Assembly (NCBI GenBank): GCA_017939025.1 | Contig: JAGBAI010000041.1 | Span: 1 to 18,578, forward strand | DNA length: 18,578 nt | Direction of reading: 5' to 3' | Source: Oscillospiraceae bacterium | Lineage (GTDB): Bacteria; Bacillota_A; Clostridia; Oscillospirales; Oscillospiraceae | Part shown: one piece after another, positions 6,548 through 13,362 of the stretch | Numbering within the stretch: the first letter of the stretch is position 1 | Layout of the letters: the number at the start of each line of letters is the position of its first letter | Made by a program: the position numbers and the translations under genes | Notes under the pieces: model-generated | Seen by the model: only the letters and a program-made list of their open reading frames with translations | What the model was told of the DNA's origin: nothing | Databases searched by the model: none

Positions 6548-7414
6548 TTAAAATTCCTTCAAAGCGGCGATATAGTCCGGCGCAGTGCCGCAGCAGCCGC
6601 CCAGGATGGTGGCGCCATTTTCCCTGCACTGTCTGACAAATCCGGCGAATTCCTCCGGAGTCTGGGAGTAGTGGGCAATGCCGTCAGCGCCGATGGTGGG
6701 AACACCGGCGTTGGGCTTGCAGATCAGCGGGCCCTTCACATACCGGCGCAGTTTGGTGACAAGGTAAGGCAGCATCATGTCCGCTGCCACGCAGTTGAAG
6801 CCTACAGCGGCAGCACCGGCCTGTTCCAGTTCCCGCAGGGCTTTTCCGGCATCTGCACCGGAAAAAAGACTGCCGTCTGGCTGCATGGTGAAGGTGTACA
6901 TCTGGGCGCCGGCACCTTCCAATTCGGCAGCGCAGAGAATGGCCTCAGCTTCCTGCTGGTACAGCAGGGTTTCGCCTACCAGAAGATCAGCGCCTCCGTT
7001 GATCAGACCACGGATCTGGCGGCGGTAATTTTCCACCAGAACATCAAAATTGGCTTCATCCCAGCTGTCACAGAAAGTTGCCAGCGTGGTCAGATCACCG
7101 GCAATGAGGCAGCCGGGGGCTGCGGAACGGGAGAGGGATACCAGCGCTTCATTGATCTTTTCTGTCTGCTTATCCAGCCCCACGGTTTGCAGCGCAATAG
7201 GCTGGGCCTGAAAGGTGGGGGCATAAATGATCTGGGAGCCAGCCTCAGCATAGGCCCGCTGGAGGGAGACCAGAGGCTCCGGATTTTCCAGTACCCATTG
7301 TTCGGTACAGCAGCCCTTGGGCATACCGGAATTTCGTAGATTGGAGCCGGTAGCACCGTCTAAAATGTGGATGCCCTGTGAAATCTTCTTCTGGAATTGT
7401 TCTTTGGTGAGCAT
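6548..7414 (-). CDS. Homocysteine S-methyltransferase family protein
   Basis: This 288-aa protein is a stand-alone homocysteine-binding (Hcy) TIM-barrel domain. Features: DGATGSNL (19-26), the core block VGFNC (204-208, C208) and GGCCGT (272-277, C274 and C275); these three cysteines form the zinc site that activates homocysteine thiol. The methyl donor (methylcobalamin, S-methylmethionine or betaine) cannot be told from sequence; it could be part of a split MetH system. The start was moved 10 codons downstream of the longest frame because the inner ATG has GGGAGGG 6 nt upstream, while the outer ATG at 7444 overlaps the -10 box. Operon with birA. Confidence 0.88.
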   Translation of the reverse strand: MLTKEQFQKKISQGIHILDGATGSNLRNSGMPKGCCTEQWVLENPEPLVSLQRAYAEAGSQIIYAPTFQAQPIALQTVGLDKQTEKINEALVSLSRSAAPGCLIAGDLTTLATFCDSWDEANFDVLVENYRRQIRGLINGGADLLVGETLLYQQEAEAILCAAELEGAGAQMYTFTMQPDGSLFSGADAGKALRELEQAGAAAVGFNCVAADMMLPYLVTKLRRYVKGPLICKPNAGVPTIGADGIAHYSQTPEEFAGFVRQCRENGATILGGCCGTAPDYIAALKEF

Positions 7415-7442
7415 GACGATCCCTCCCATATTTGGTGTGCTC

Positions 7443-7471
7443 ATTATAAACCAATTTCAAATCAAATGCAA
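7443..7471 (-). promoter_or_regulatory. Promoter of the methyltransferase-birA operon
   Basis: On the minus strand TTGCAT (7471-7466), 17-bp spacer, perfect TATAAT (7448-7443). Its expected start point near 7437 lies downstream of the ATG at 7444, which excludes that ATG as a start from this promoter. Confidence 0.6.
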
Positions 7472-7477
7472 CAAGCA

Positions 7478-7506
7478 TTGACGGATTGGGTAAAATCTGT
7501 TACACT
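7478..7506 (+). promoter_or_regulatory. Promoter of the M29 peptidase operon
   Basis: TTGACG (7478-7483), 17-bp spacer, TACACT (7501-7506), about 33 bp before the ATG. It is back to back with the leftward promoter at 7443-7471; the two -35 boxes are 6 bp apart. Confidence 0.65.
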
Positions 7507-7538
7507 AGCCTAAGTTTATAACAAAGGAGCAATACCCC

Positions 7539-8762
7539 ATGAAGAAAACTGTTTTAAGAGAATATGCCAAGCTCATTGTCAAATGCGGCGTCAATGTCCA
7601 GAAGGGCCAGGAGGTCGTGATCCACGCTGACCTGGATCAGCCGGAATTTGTGAAAATGGTGGTAGAGGAGGCCTATAAGGCCAAGGCAAAGAAGGTTACT
7701 GTGGAATGGGCTTACCAGCCGCTGGAAAAGCTCCATGTCCGCTACCAGTCTGTCAAGACGCTGGGAACTGTTACCGAATGGCAGAAGGCCAAGCAGGAGC
7801 ACCAGTGTCAGGTTTTGCCCTGCCGGATCCACATCATTTCTGAAGATCCTGATGGCCTCAAGGGCATGAACATGGATAAGGTTACCAAGGCCCGCCAGAT
7901 GTCCTATCCCATTCTGAAGCCTTATCGGGATCGCCGTGAGAATAAGGAGCAGTGGTGTATTGCTGCTGTTCCCGGTGAAGCCTGGGCCAAGAAGGTATTC
8001 CCCGGTATGCGCACCAGCACCGCTATGGAAAAACTGTGGGAGGCCATTCTCTCCTGCTCCCGGGTCACGGAAGATCCTATCAAAGCCTGGGAGGAGCACA
8101 ACGCCGATATGAAGGCCCGGTGCGATTATTTGAACAGCCTGAATATCCGTTCTCTCCACTATACTGCTGACAACGGTACGGATCTGACTGTTGGCTTGAT
8201 CGAGGAAAGTGAATGGCGTGGCGGCGGAGACACCAGCCTCCAGGGCATTTATTTCAATCCCAACATTCCTACAGAAGAATGTTTCATATCTCCCATGCGG
8301 GGTCAGGCAGAGGGTATCGTTTATTCCACCAAGCCCCTGTCATACCGGGGCCAGCTCATCGACCAGTTCTGGTTCCGCTTTGAGGGCGGCAAGGTGGTGG
8401 ACTGCGGCGCAGAAAGCGGTGCCGAGCTGCTGAAGACCATGATCTCCATGGACGAAGGTGCTGCCTATCTGGGCGAGTGTGCGTTGGTGCCCCAGAAGAG
8501 CCCCATCAGCGAAAGCGGTATCCTGTTCTACAGCACGCTGTTTGATGAGAACGCTGCCTGCCATCTGGCAGTGGGTATGGGCTTTGCGGATACTATCCGG
8601 GATTTCCAGAATAAGACTCTGGAAGAATGCCGCGCTCTGGGCATCAACGATTCCATGATCCATGAGGATTTTATGATCGGCTGCGATTCCATGAACATTG
8701 ATGGTATCTGCGCCGACGGCAGCACCGTGGCCATTTTCCGGGGCGGCAACTGGGCGTTTTAA
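7539..8762 (+). CDS. M29-family metallo-aminopeptidase
   Basis: This 407-aa protein matches the AmpS/PepS/aminopeptidase T family, cytoplasmic dimeric enzymes with a two-metal site. Expected ligand blocks are present in order: NIPTEECF (242-249, E246/E247), GECALVP (312-318, E313), DENAACHLAVG (336-346, H342), and IHEDFMIG (374-381, H375 and D377). The N-terminal domain begins YAKLIVKCGVNVQKGQEVVI, typical of the family. Length is the usual about 410. AAAGGAG lies 9 nt before the ATG. It heads a two-gene unit with the acetyltransferase downstream. The preferred N-terminal residue cannot be inferred. Confidence 0.94.
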   Translation: MKKTVLREYAKLIVKCGVNVQKGQEVVIHADLDQPEFVKMVVEEAYKAKAKKVTVEWAYQPLEKLHVRYQSVKTLGTVTEWQKAKQEHQCQVLPCRIHIISEDPDGLKGMNMDKVTKARQMSYPILKPYRDRRENKEQWCIAAVPGEAWAKKVFPGMRTSTAMEKLWEAILSCSRVTEDPIKAWEEHNADMKARCDYLNSLNIRSLHYTADNGTDLTVGLIEESEWRGGGDTSLQGIYFNPNIPTEECFISPMRGQAEGIVYSTKPLSYRGQLIDQFWFRFEGGKVVDCGAESGAELLKTMISMDEGAAYLGECALVPQKSPISESGILFYSTLFDENAACHLAVGMGFADTIRDFQNKTLEECRALGINDSMIHEDFMIGCDSMNIDGICADGSTVAIFRGGNWAF

Positions 8763-8773
8763 GGAGTATTCCC

Positions 8774-9409
8774 ATGACGGAAAAAGAGAAGATCCATTCC
8801 GGAGATATCTACTTTCCCAGCGGTGATGAGATCATGTTGGAGCAGCTGAGCTATCTGGACATCATGGATGAATATAACCGCACTTCCCGGTTGAATATGG
8901 AAAAGCGCCGTCAGCTGCTGCGGCAGGTGTTTGCGGAGGTGGGGGAAGGAACCTATGTGGAATCTCCCTATTTTGCCAACTGGGGCGGCCATCATGTGCA
9001 TCTGGGAAAAAATGTGTATATCAATGCAGGCGTGAAACTGGTGGATGATACCCACATTTATGTTGGCGATTATACAATGATGGGGCCGAATGTTGTTCTT
9101 GCGACTGCCGGTCATCCCATTGATCCGACGCTGCGGGAGAAGGGGTTGCAGTATAATCTGCCTGTTCACATCGGCCGCAACTGCTGGCTTGGTGCCGGTG
9201 TGATTGTTATGCCTGGTGTTACCATTGGGGATAACTCTGTCATTGGTGCAGGCAGTATCGTCACGAAGGATATCCCTGCCAATGTGGTGGCGGTGGGGAA
9301 CCCCTGCCGGGTACTGCGGCCTATCGGAGAGCATGATAAAGAATTTTACTGGCGGGATAAGAAAATCGATCCGAAACTCTTTGAAGGGCAATGGGAATCC
9401 GTATTCTAA
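8774..9409 (+). CDS. Maltose/galactoside O-acetyltransferase family protein
   Basis: This 211-aa hexapeptide-repeat (left-handed beta-helix) acetyltransferase resembles Maa, LacA and NodL, which move acetyl from acetyl-CoA to a sugar hydroxyl as trimers. The N-terminal Mac-type helix region runs to about residue 55. The repeat region runs from about 74 (HHVHLGKNVYINAG) to 185, with the catalytic histidine H114 in ATAGHP, equivalent to LacA H115. The C-terminus ends GNPCRVLRPI plus a short tail. It starts 11 nt after the peptidase gene, and its AAGGAG overlaps that gene's stop codon, indicating one transcript. Sugar specificity is unknown; family assignment is firm. No GC-rich terminator is visible after it. 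Confidence 0.93.
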   Translation: MTEKEKIHSGDIYFPSGDEIMLEQLSYLDIMDEYNRTSRLNMEKRRQLLRQVFAEVGEGTYVESPYFANWGGHHVHLGKNVYINAGVKLVDDTHIYVGDYTMMGPNVVLATAGHPIDPTLREKGLQYNLPVHIGRNCWLGAGVIVMPGVTIGDNSVIGAGSIVTKDIPANVVAVGNPCRVLRPIGEHDKEFYWRDKKIDPKLFEGQWESVF

Positions 9410-9437
9410 AATATTTTAAAAAATACCAAAATAATGC

Positions 9438-9466
9438 TTGCATTTTGGGTGCAGTTGTGTTATGAT
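9438..9466 (+). promoter_or_regulatory. rpmE promoter
   Basis: TTGCAT (9438-9443), 17-bp spacer, TATGAT (9461-9466). Transcription should begin near 9473, giving a leader of about 60 nt. Confidence 0.65.
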
Positions 9467-9470
9467 ATCC

Positions 9471-9503
9471 GGGCGATTGAAAAATCAATGGGCATCTATG
9501 CCC
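9471..9503 (+). promoter_or_regulatory. Structured rpmE leader, candidate L31 autoregulatory element
   Basis: Two small hairpins precede rpmE: GATT-GAAA-AATC (9475-9486), a GNRA-type tetraloop, and GGGCA-TCTA-TGCCC (9490-9503). The GGGC at 9471-9474 could instead pair with GCCC at 9500-9503, which would exclude the second hairpin. L31 leaders that bind L31 protein are known in several bacterial groups. Whether this belongs to one of those classes needs a covariance search. Confidence 0.4.
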
Positions 9504-9531
9504 TTTAACTGATACGAAAGAGGTGAACGAA

Positions 9532-9732
9532 ATGAAGGAAGGTATCCATCCCAAGTACGAACAGACCACCATCCGCTGCGCTTGCGGCAATGTCTTTACT
9601 ACCGGTTCTACCAAGAAGGACATTCGTGTTGAGATCTGCTCCAAGTGCCACCCTTTCTATACCGGCAAGCAGAAGCTGGTTGACACCGGTGGACGTGTTG
9701 ATCGCTTCAACAAGCGTTTTGGCCTGAAGTAA
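9532..9732 (+). CDS. rpmE: 50S ribosomal protein L31, zinc-binding form
   Basis: A 66-aa bL31 that links the large-subunit central protuberance to the small subunit. It has the N-terminal KEGIHPKY signature, the zinc-site cysteines C16, C18, C36 and C39 (CAC and CSKC), and the HPFYTGKQK block, making it the zinc-containing (C+) form rather than the zinc-free YtiA type. The ATG at 9532 is used: AGAGGTG lies 6 nt upstream. A GTG three codons earlier is part of that Shine-Dalgarno site. Monocistronic with its own promoter and terminator. Confidence 0.97.
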   Translation: MKEGIHPKYEQTTIRCACGNVFTTGSTKKDIRVEICSKCHPFYTGKQKLVDTGGRVDRFNKRFGLK

Positions 9733-9744
9733 GAAACGAAAATT

Positions 9745-9775
9745 TCCGCACTGCGCTTTGCAGTGCGGATTTTTT
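9745..9775 (+). terminator. rpmE terminator
   Basis: A perfect 10-bp stem TCCGCACTGC/GCAGTGCGGA with a 5-nt loop (9745-9769) and a run of six T (9770-9775). Confidence 0.92.
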
Positions 9776-9804
9776 ATTTGTTTACAATTTTAGAAGGAAA
9801 TTTG

Positions 9805-9834
9805 TTGTCGTAGCAGGACATCCTGTGATATACT
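9805..9834 (+). promoter_or_regulatory. Candidate hflX promoter
   Basis: TTGTCG (9805-9810), 18-bp spacer, TATACT (9829-9834). The spacer holds a near-palindrome CAGGACATCCTG (9814-9825). The expected start point near 9841 is immediately upstream of the palindromic element at 9847-9934, so that element would lie in the mRNA leader. Confidence 0.5.
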
Positions 9835-9846
9835 ATAAAAAATGAA

Positions 9847-9934
9847 TGTCATTGCGAGGAGCGAAGCGACATGGCAATCTCCTCCAGAATCCGGGGGATT
9901 CCCATACCAGCCTGCGGGCTGGCTCGGAATGACA
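9847..9934. repeat. 88-bp palindromic repeat element in the hflX leader
   Basis: The ends TGTCATTGCGAG and CTCGGAATGACA are inverted at 11 of 12 positions. Inside are nested palindromes: GAGGAG with CTCCTC, AATCC-ggg-GGATT, and CCAGCC-tgcg-GGCTGG. The segment starting TGTCATTGCGAGGAGCGAAG is one I recognise as a widespread dispersed palindromic repeat in bacterial genomes. It has no coding capacity of its own, but an in-frame ATG inside it (9871) extends the hflX frame by 27 codons, which are spurious. Confidence 0.8.
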
Positions 9935-9951
9935 AAGAACATGGAGGATTT

Positions 9952-11220
9952 ATGGAAGCGACCTTTGAACAGCATGTGCAGGAACGGGCAGTTCTGGTGG
10001 GGCTGAACGCCGACTGCTTTAAAAAAGACCAAACGGCGACGGATGAAACTCTGGAGGAACTGGAGGCTCTGTTGGAGACTGCCGGCGGCTTCTGTACCGG
10101 AAAAGTTCTGCAGAACCGCCATACCCCGGATTCCCACTCCTTTATCGGTGAGGGTAAGGCCATTGAAGTGAAAATGCTGGTGGAAGCGACAGCATCCACC
10201 ATGGTGGTATTTGACAATGAGCTGTCTCCCGGCAATATCCGGGCATTGGAGGAAATCATTGGTGTTACGGTTCTGGACAGAAGCGCTTTGATTCTGGACA
10301 TTTTTGCCCAGCGGGCCAAAACAAAAGAGGGCCGCCTGCAGGTGGAACTGGCACAGTATAAATATTTGCTGCCAAGACTTTCCGGCATGGGTGCCAGTCT
10401 GTCCCGGCAGGGTGGCGGCATCGGTACCCGGGGCCCCGGTGAGACAAAGCTGGAATCTGATCGCCGCCATATCCGGGAACGGATCAACCGGCTGGAAACG
10501 GAGCTGGAACAGGTTCGTAAAGTCCGGGGAGTGCAGCGGCAGAATCGAATGAAGAATTCTGTCCCGGTGGTTGCCATCGTGGGCTACACCAATGCTGGAA
10601 AATCCACCCTGTTAAATCAGTTGACGGGAGCTGGTATTCCCGCCAATAACCGGTTGTTTGATACTCTGGACACCACATCCCGGCAGCTGACGGTTTCTGA
10701 CAATCTGGACGTGATCCTTTCGGATACTGTCGGTTTTATTGCAAAGCTGCCCCATCATCTGGTGAATGCCTTCCATGCGACCCTGGAAGAGCTGGAATAT
10801 GCGGATTTGCTGCTGCATGTTATCGATGCTTCCGATCCCAACCGGGAGGAGCATATCGAAGTTGTTGAAAAGCTCATTGGCAAGCTTGCCAAGCCGAAGA
10901 CTCCCGTGCTGCGCTGCTATAACAAGGCAGATTTGGTGTATCCGGAAGATATTCCCAATGGCAATGATGTGGTGGCAATCTCAGCCAAGCGGGGCATGAA
11001 TATGGACGGCCTGCTGAAGGTAATTGAAAAGGCGCTGGATCATGCCCGTCACCATATTATTGTCTGCCTGCCTTATTCCATGGGCGGCATGGTGGAGACG
11101 CTTCACAACAATGCTCAGGTACTGAATGTGGATTACACTGCCGACGGCATTGAGGTGGAGACTATTGTGGATGATATCCTGTATGGCCGTCTTAGAGACT
11201 ATATCGCATTGGAGATGTGA
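9952..11220 (+). CDS. hflX: Ribosome-associated GTPase HflX
   Basis: This 422-aa GTPase splits stalled or stress-arrested ribosomes. It has the N-terminal HflX domain with the glycine-rich block GGGIGTRGPGETKLE (154-168), a coiled-coil linker (about 170-200), then the G domain: G1 GYTNAGKST (211-219), G2 around DTLDTTSR, G3 DTVG (258-261), G4 NKAD (324-327) and G5 SAKRG. A short C-terminal domain follows. Start: the ATG at 9952, with GGAGG 4 nt upstream and the family-typical length. The longest open frame begins at 9871 inside a dispersed repeat and adds residues unlike any HflX. Followed after 4 nt by the YigZ-family gene. Confidence 0.95.
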   Translation: MEATFEQHVQERAVLVGLNADCFKKDQTATDETLEELEALLETAGGFCTGKVLQNRHTPDSHSFIGEGKAIEVKMLVEATASTMVVFDNELSPGNIRALEEIIGVTVLDRSALILDIFAQRAKTKEGRLQVELAQYKYLLPRLSGMGASLSRQGGGIGTRGPGETKLESDRRHIRERINRLETELEQVRKVRGVQRQNRMKNSVPVVAIVGYTNAGKSTLLNQLTGAGIPANNRLFDTLDTTSRQLTVSDNLDVILSDTVGFIAKLPHHLVNAFHATLEELEYADLLLHVIDASDPNREEHIEVVEKLIGKLAKPKTPVLRCYNKADLVYPEDIPNGNDVVAISAKRGMNMDGLLKVIEKALDHARHHIIVCLPYSMGGMVETLHNNAQVLNVDYTADGIEVETIVDDILYGRLRDYIALEM

Positions 11221-11224
11221 TAGG

Positions 11225-11854
11225 ATGGATGAATATCTGATTCCGACCCAATTTGGGGAGGATGAATTTTATGAAAAGAAATCCCACTTTATCGGCCGCG
11301 TCTGGCCGGTGGAAACAGAAGAAGAGGCGCTGGAAAAAATCCAGCAGATGAAAAAACAGCACTACGATGCCACACATAATTGCTGGGCATATGTCATCAA
11401 AGACGGTGCCGTCCGTTTTTCCGATGACGGTGAGCCGGGAGGCACTGCCGGTATGCCCATGCTGCAGGTTTTGCAGCGGGAGGGCTTATACAACATCGTC
11501 TGCGTGGTGACCCGGTATTTTGGCGGTATCCTGCTGGGTGCTGGCGGCCTTGTCCGGGCCTATACCAAGGGCGCAAAGATTGCAGTGGATGCGGCAGGAA
11601 AGTCCATGAAGCGGGTCTGGACGGTGCTGTATGTGCCCTGTCCCTACAACTTCTACGAGCGGGTGAAGCTGCTGGTGAGCGAATGTGAGGGCATCATCCG
11701 CCAGACAGATTTCGGTGCGGAAGTGGAGCTGGAGCTGTTGTTCCCGGAAGCGTTGACAGAAACCTTTTTGGAAAAACTCACAGACATGACCGCCGGAACG
11801 GTGGAGGGTATGGAACTGGGACAGGAATACCGGGCTTTCCCAGTTGACGGTTAA
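11225..11854 (+). CDS. YigZ/IMPACT family protein (UPF0029)
   Basis: A 209-aa protein with the IMPACT N-terminal fold. Signature blocks: EKKSHFIGRV (17-26), HYDATHNCWAYV (46-57), RFSDDGEPGGTAGMPML (64-80) and VTRYFGGILLGAGGLVRAYT (95-114), followed by a second small domain (about 125-209). Bacterial members have been crystallised and linked only loosely to nucleic-acid or ribosome-related roles; the biochemical function is unknown. It begins 4 nt after the hflX stop without a strong Shine-Dalgarno, so translation is probably coupled. The final codons and the stop lie within a 33-nt repeat unit (11841-11873), so the C-terminal residues may have been supplied by that repeat. Confidence 0.92.
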   Translation: MDEYLIPTQFGEDEFYEKKSHFIGRVWPVETEEEALEKIQQMKKQHYDATHNCWAYVIKDGAVRFSDDGEPGGTAGMPMLQVLQREGLYNIVCVVTRYFGGILLGAGGLVRAYTKGAKIAVDAAGKSMKRVWTVLYVPCPYNFYERVKLLVSECEGIIRQTDFGAEVELELLFPEALTETFLEKLTDMTAGTVEGMELGQEYRAFPVDG

Positions 11855-11873
11855 CATTGTACAGTTGGCAGTT
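11841..11873. repeat. 33-nt TTGACA-type repeat unit at the YigZ gene end
   Basis: Aligning 11842-11874 with the arm 2701-2733 gives 25 of 33 identical positions, including AGTTGAC at the left and CAGTTG-CAGTT at the right. It overlaps the last codons and stop of the YigZ-family gene and fills most of the gap before dgt. Confidence 0.65.
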
Positions 11874-11896
11874 TTCGATGGAACGGAGTGGTGTGC

Positions 11897-12910
11897 ATGA
11901 CAATACGGGAAGAACTGGAGCGGCAGGAACACAGAAGATTGAACCCGTTGGCATCCTTTGCGGATAAAACCAAGGGCCGTCCCCGGTTTGAAGAGGACAG
12001 GCCGGAGGATGTGCGTACCTGTTATCAGCGGGACATTGACCGGATTGTTCACTGCAAGGCGTTCCGGCGGCTGGTACATAAGACTCAGGTGTTTTTGCAG
12101 CCGGAGGGTGACCATTACCGTACCCGTATGACACATACTCTGGAAGTGGCAAGAATCGCCAGTACCATCACCCGGGCGTTGGGTCTGAATGAAGACCTGG
12201 CGGAGGCCGTTGCTATGGGCCATGATCTGGGCCATACCCCCTTCGGCCATGCCGGTGAGGTGGCATTGACCAAATGTATGGGAAAGCCCTTTAAGCACAA
12301 TGAACAGAGCCTGCGGGTGGTGGATGTGCTGGAAAAGGATGGAATGGGCCTGAATTTGACCTGGGAAGTCCGCAACGGTATTCTCTGTCACACCGGTGAT
12401 CCCTGGCCGGAAACACTGGAAGGGCAGATCGTCCGCCGAAGTGATCAGATCGCTTATGTCAATCACGATATTGATGATGCCATCCGGGCGGGAATCCTCA
12501 CCAATGACGATATTCCCAGCGCCATTACAGATGTTTTGGGACATACCCATTCTGTGCGGATCAATACGCTGGTGACGGATATCATCCATGTTTCCCGGGA
12601 AGCTGGCTGCATTCAATTGTCTCCTGCCGTAGAGAAAGCACTGAAGGATCTGCGCAGCTTCATGTTTGAAAATGTCTACCGCAGTCCCATTGCCAAGGCC
12701 GAGGAAAGCAAGGCAAAGGCCATGCTCCAGAGGCTGTTTGAATACTACATGGCAAATCCCGATGCTCTGCCGGAGGATTTCCATCCCCAGCTGAGCTTTG
12801 ACGGCATGGAGCGTACTGTCTGTGACTATATTGCCGGCATGACGGATAACTATGCTATCGACAAATATACAGAAATTTTCATTCCCACAGGCTGGCACGT
12901 TCGGGGCTGA
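11897..12910 (+). CDS. dgt: Deoxyguanosinetriphosphate triphosphohydrolase-like protein
   Basis: A 337-aa HD-domain protein of the dGTPase-like family, which hydrolyses dNTPs to nucleosides and triphosphate. Metal-site motifs: RTRMTHTLEV (75-84, H80), GHDLGHTPFGH (108-118, H109-D110), and D183 in RRSDQIAYVNHD. The N-terminal substrate-site region AFRRLVHKTQVF (55-66) is typical. Short relative to E. coli Dgt, matching the Firmicute type. The ATG at 11897 has GGAG 8 nt upstream; two GTG codons just before it lie too close to that site. In many Clostridia this gene sits directly before dnaG and the sigma gene, as here. Confidence 0.92.
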   Translation: MTIREELERQEHRRLNPLASFADKTKGRPRFEEDRPEDVRTCYQRDIDRIVHCKAFRRLVHKTQVFLQPEGDHYRTRMTHTLEVARIASTITRALGLNEDLAEAVAMGHDLGHTPFGHAGEVALTKCMGKPFKHNEQSLRVVDVLEKDGMGLNLTWEVRNGILCHTGDPWPETLEGQIVRRSDQIAYVNHDIDDAIRAGILTNDDIPSAITDVLGHTHSVRINTLVTDIIHVSREAGCIQLSPAVEKALKDLRSFMFENVYRSPIAKAEESKAKAMLQRLFEYYMANPDALPEDFHPQLSFDGMERTVCDYIAGMTDNYAIDKYTEIFIPTGWHVRG

Positions 12911-12921
12911 TGTGGTATAAT
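12892..12921 (+). promoter_or_regulatory. Extended -10 promoter at the end of dgt
   Basis: TATAAT (12916-12921) preceded by TGG, giving the extended -10 form TGnTATAAT, with CTGGCA 18 bp upstream (12892-12897). It could drive the small membrane protein, dnaG and the sigma genes separately from dgt. Confidence 0.55.
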
Positions 12922-12925
12922 ATCC

Positions 12926-12958
12926 AATTGACAGTTGGCAATGGTCAATTGACAATTA
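12926..12958. repeat. 33-nt TTGACA-type repeat unit before the small membrane gene
   Basis: Matches arm 2701-2733 at 24 of 33 positions and carries two TTGACA motifs (12928-12933 and 12949-12954) spaced 21 bp apart. It fills the gap between dgt and the next gene. Confidence 0.7.
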
Positions 12959-12970
12959 TGAGGTGAGAAT

Positions 12971-13294
12971 GTGAAGAAGCTGCTTTATATTGCGCCGGCG
13001 TTTATTGTGTGCATGTTTGTAGGCACCATCGGGCTGCTTTTCGGTTTTGGGGGCTTTAATCCTACGGCATGGGCCTATCTGGCCTGCTCCATGGCTGGGA
13101 GTGCACTGCTGTGCATGGGAAGACCCTGGGGCGGCCTGATAGGCGCAGTCACCGGCGGGATCATCATCTGGGAGCGTCTGGAAAATTCCGCCGGGATGGT
13201 GATGGATACGATGCCCATCGGGGTTGCATTTGCAGCTTATTATCTAATTATGGCGCTTGTTTGCCTGAAATCCAGAAAAACACCTGACACTTGA
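12971..13294 (+). CDS. Small multi-pass membrane protein, unknown function
   Basis: A 107-aa protein with hydrophobic segments at about 4-27, 33-50, 53-68 and 82-99. It is rich in glycine, and the C-terminus (KSRKTPDT) is basic then polar. I recognise no family. The GTG start is chosen because GAGGTG lies 5 nt upstream and the protein begins KKLLYIAPAF, a normal membrane-protein start. It sits between dgt and dnaG, two genes usually adjacent, so it looks like a lineage-specific insertion into a conserved block. There is no terminator between it and dnaG. Confidence 0.75.
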   Translation: MKKLLYIAPAFIVCMFVGTIGLLFGFGGFNPTAWAYLACSMAGSALLCMGRPWGGLIGAVTGGIIIWERLENSAGMVMDTMPIGVAFAAYYLIMALVCLKSRKTPDT

Positions 13295-13362
13295 TTCCTC
13301 ATTCTTAATAAATTCACACTCCAGTATCAAAGCTCCACATTTCACGAAAGGGGGTCGGAAGC

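Noticed and set aside
9871..9951. Upstream in-frame start adding 27 residues to HflX
   Set aside because: The added codons come entirely from a dispersed palindromic repeat and the following spacer; the ATG at 9952 has a Shine-Dalgarno and gives the usual family start.
11126..11224. Extension of the YigZ-family frame back into hflX
   Set aside because: The extra 33 residues overlap hflX in another frame and are unlike the family's N-terminus; MDEYLIPT at 11225 is the expected start.
11486..12955. A 489-codon open frame on the minus strand opposite the YigZ gene and dgt
   Set aside because: It spans two well-supported genes and the intergenic repeat, has no ribosome-binding site and no domain; a shadow frame.
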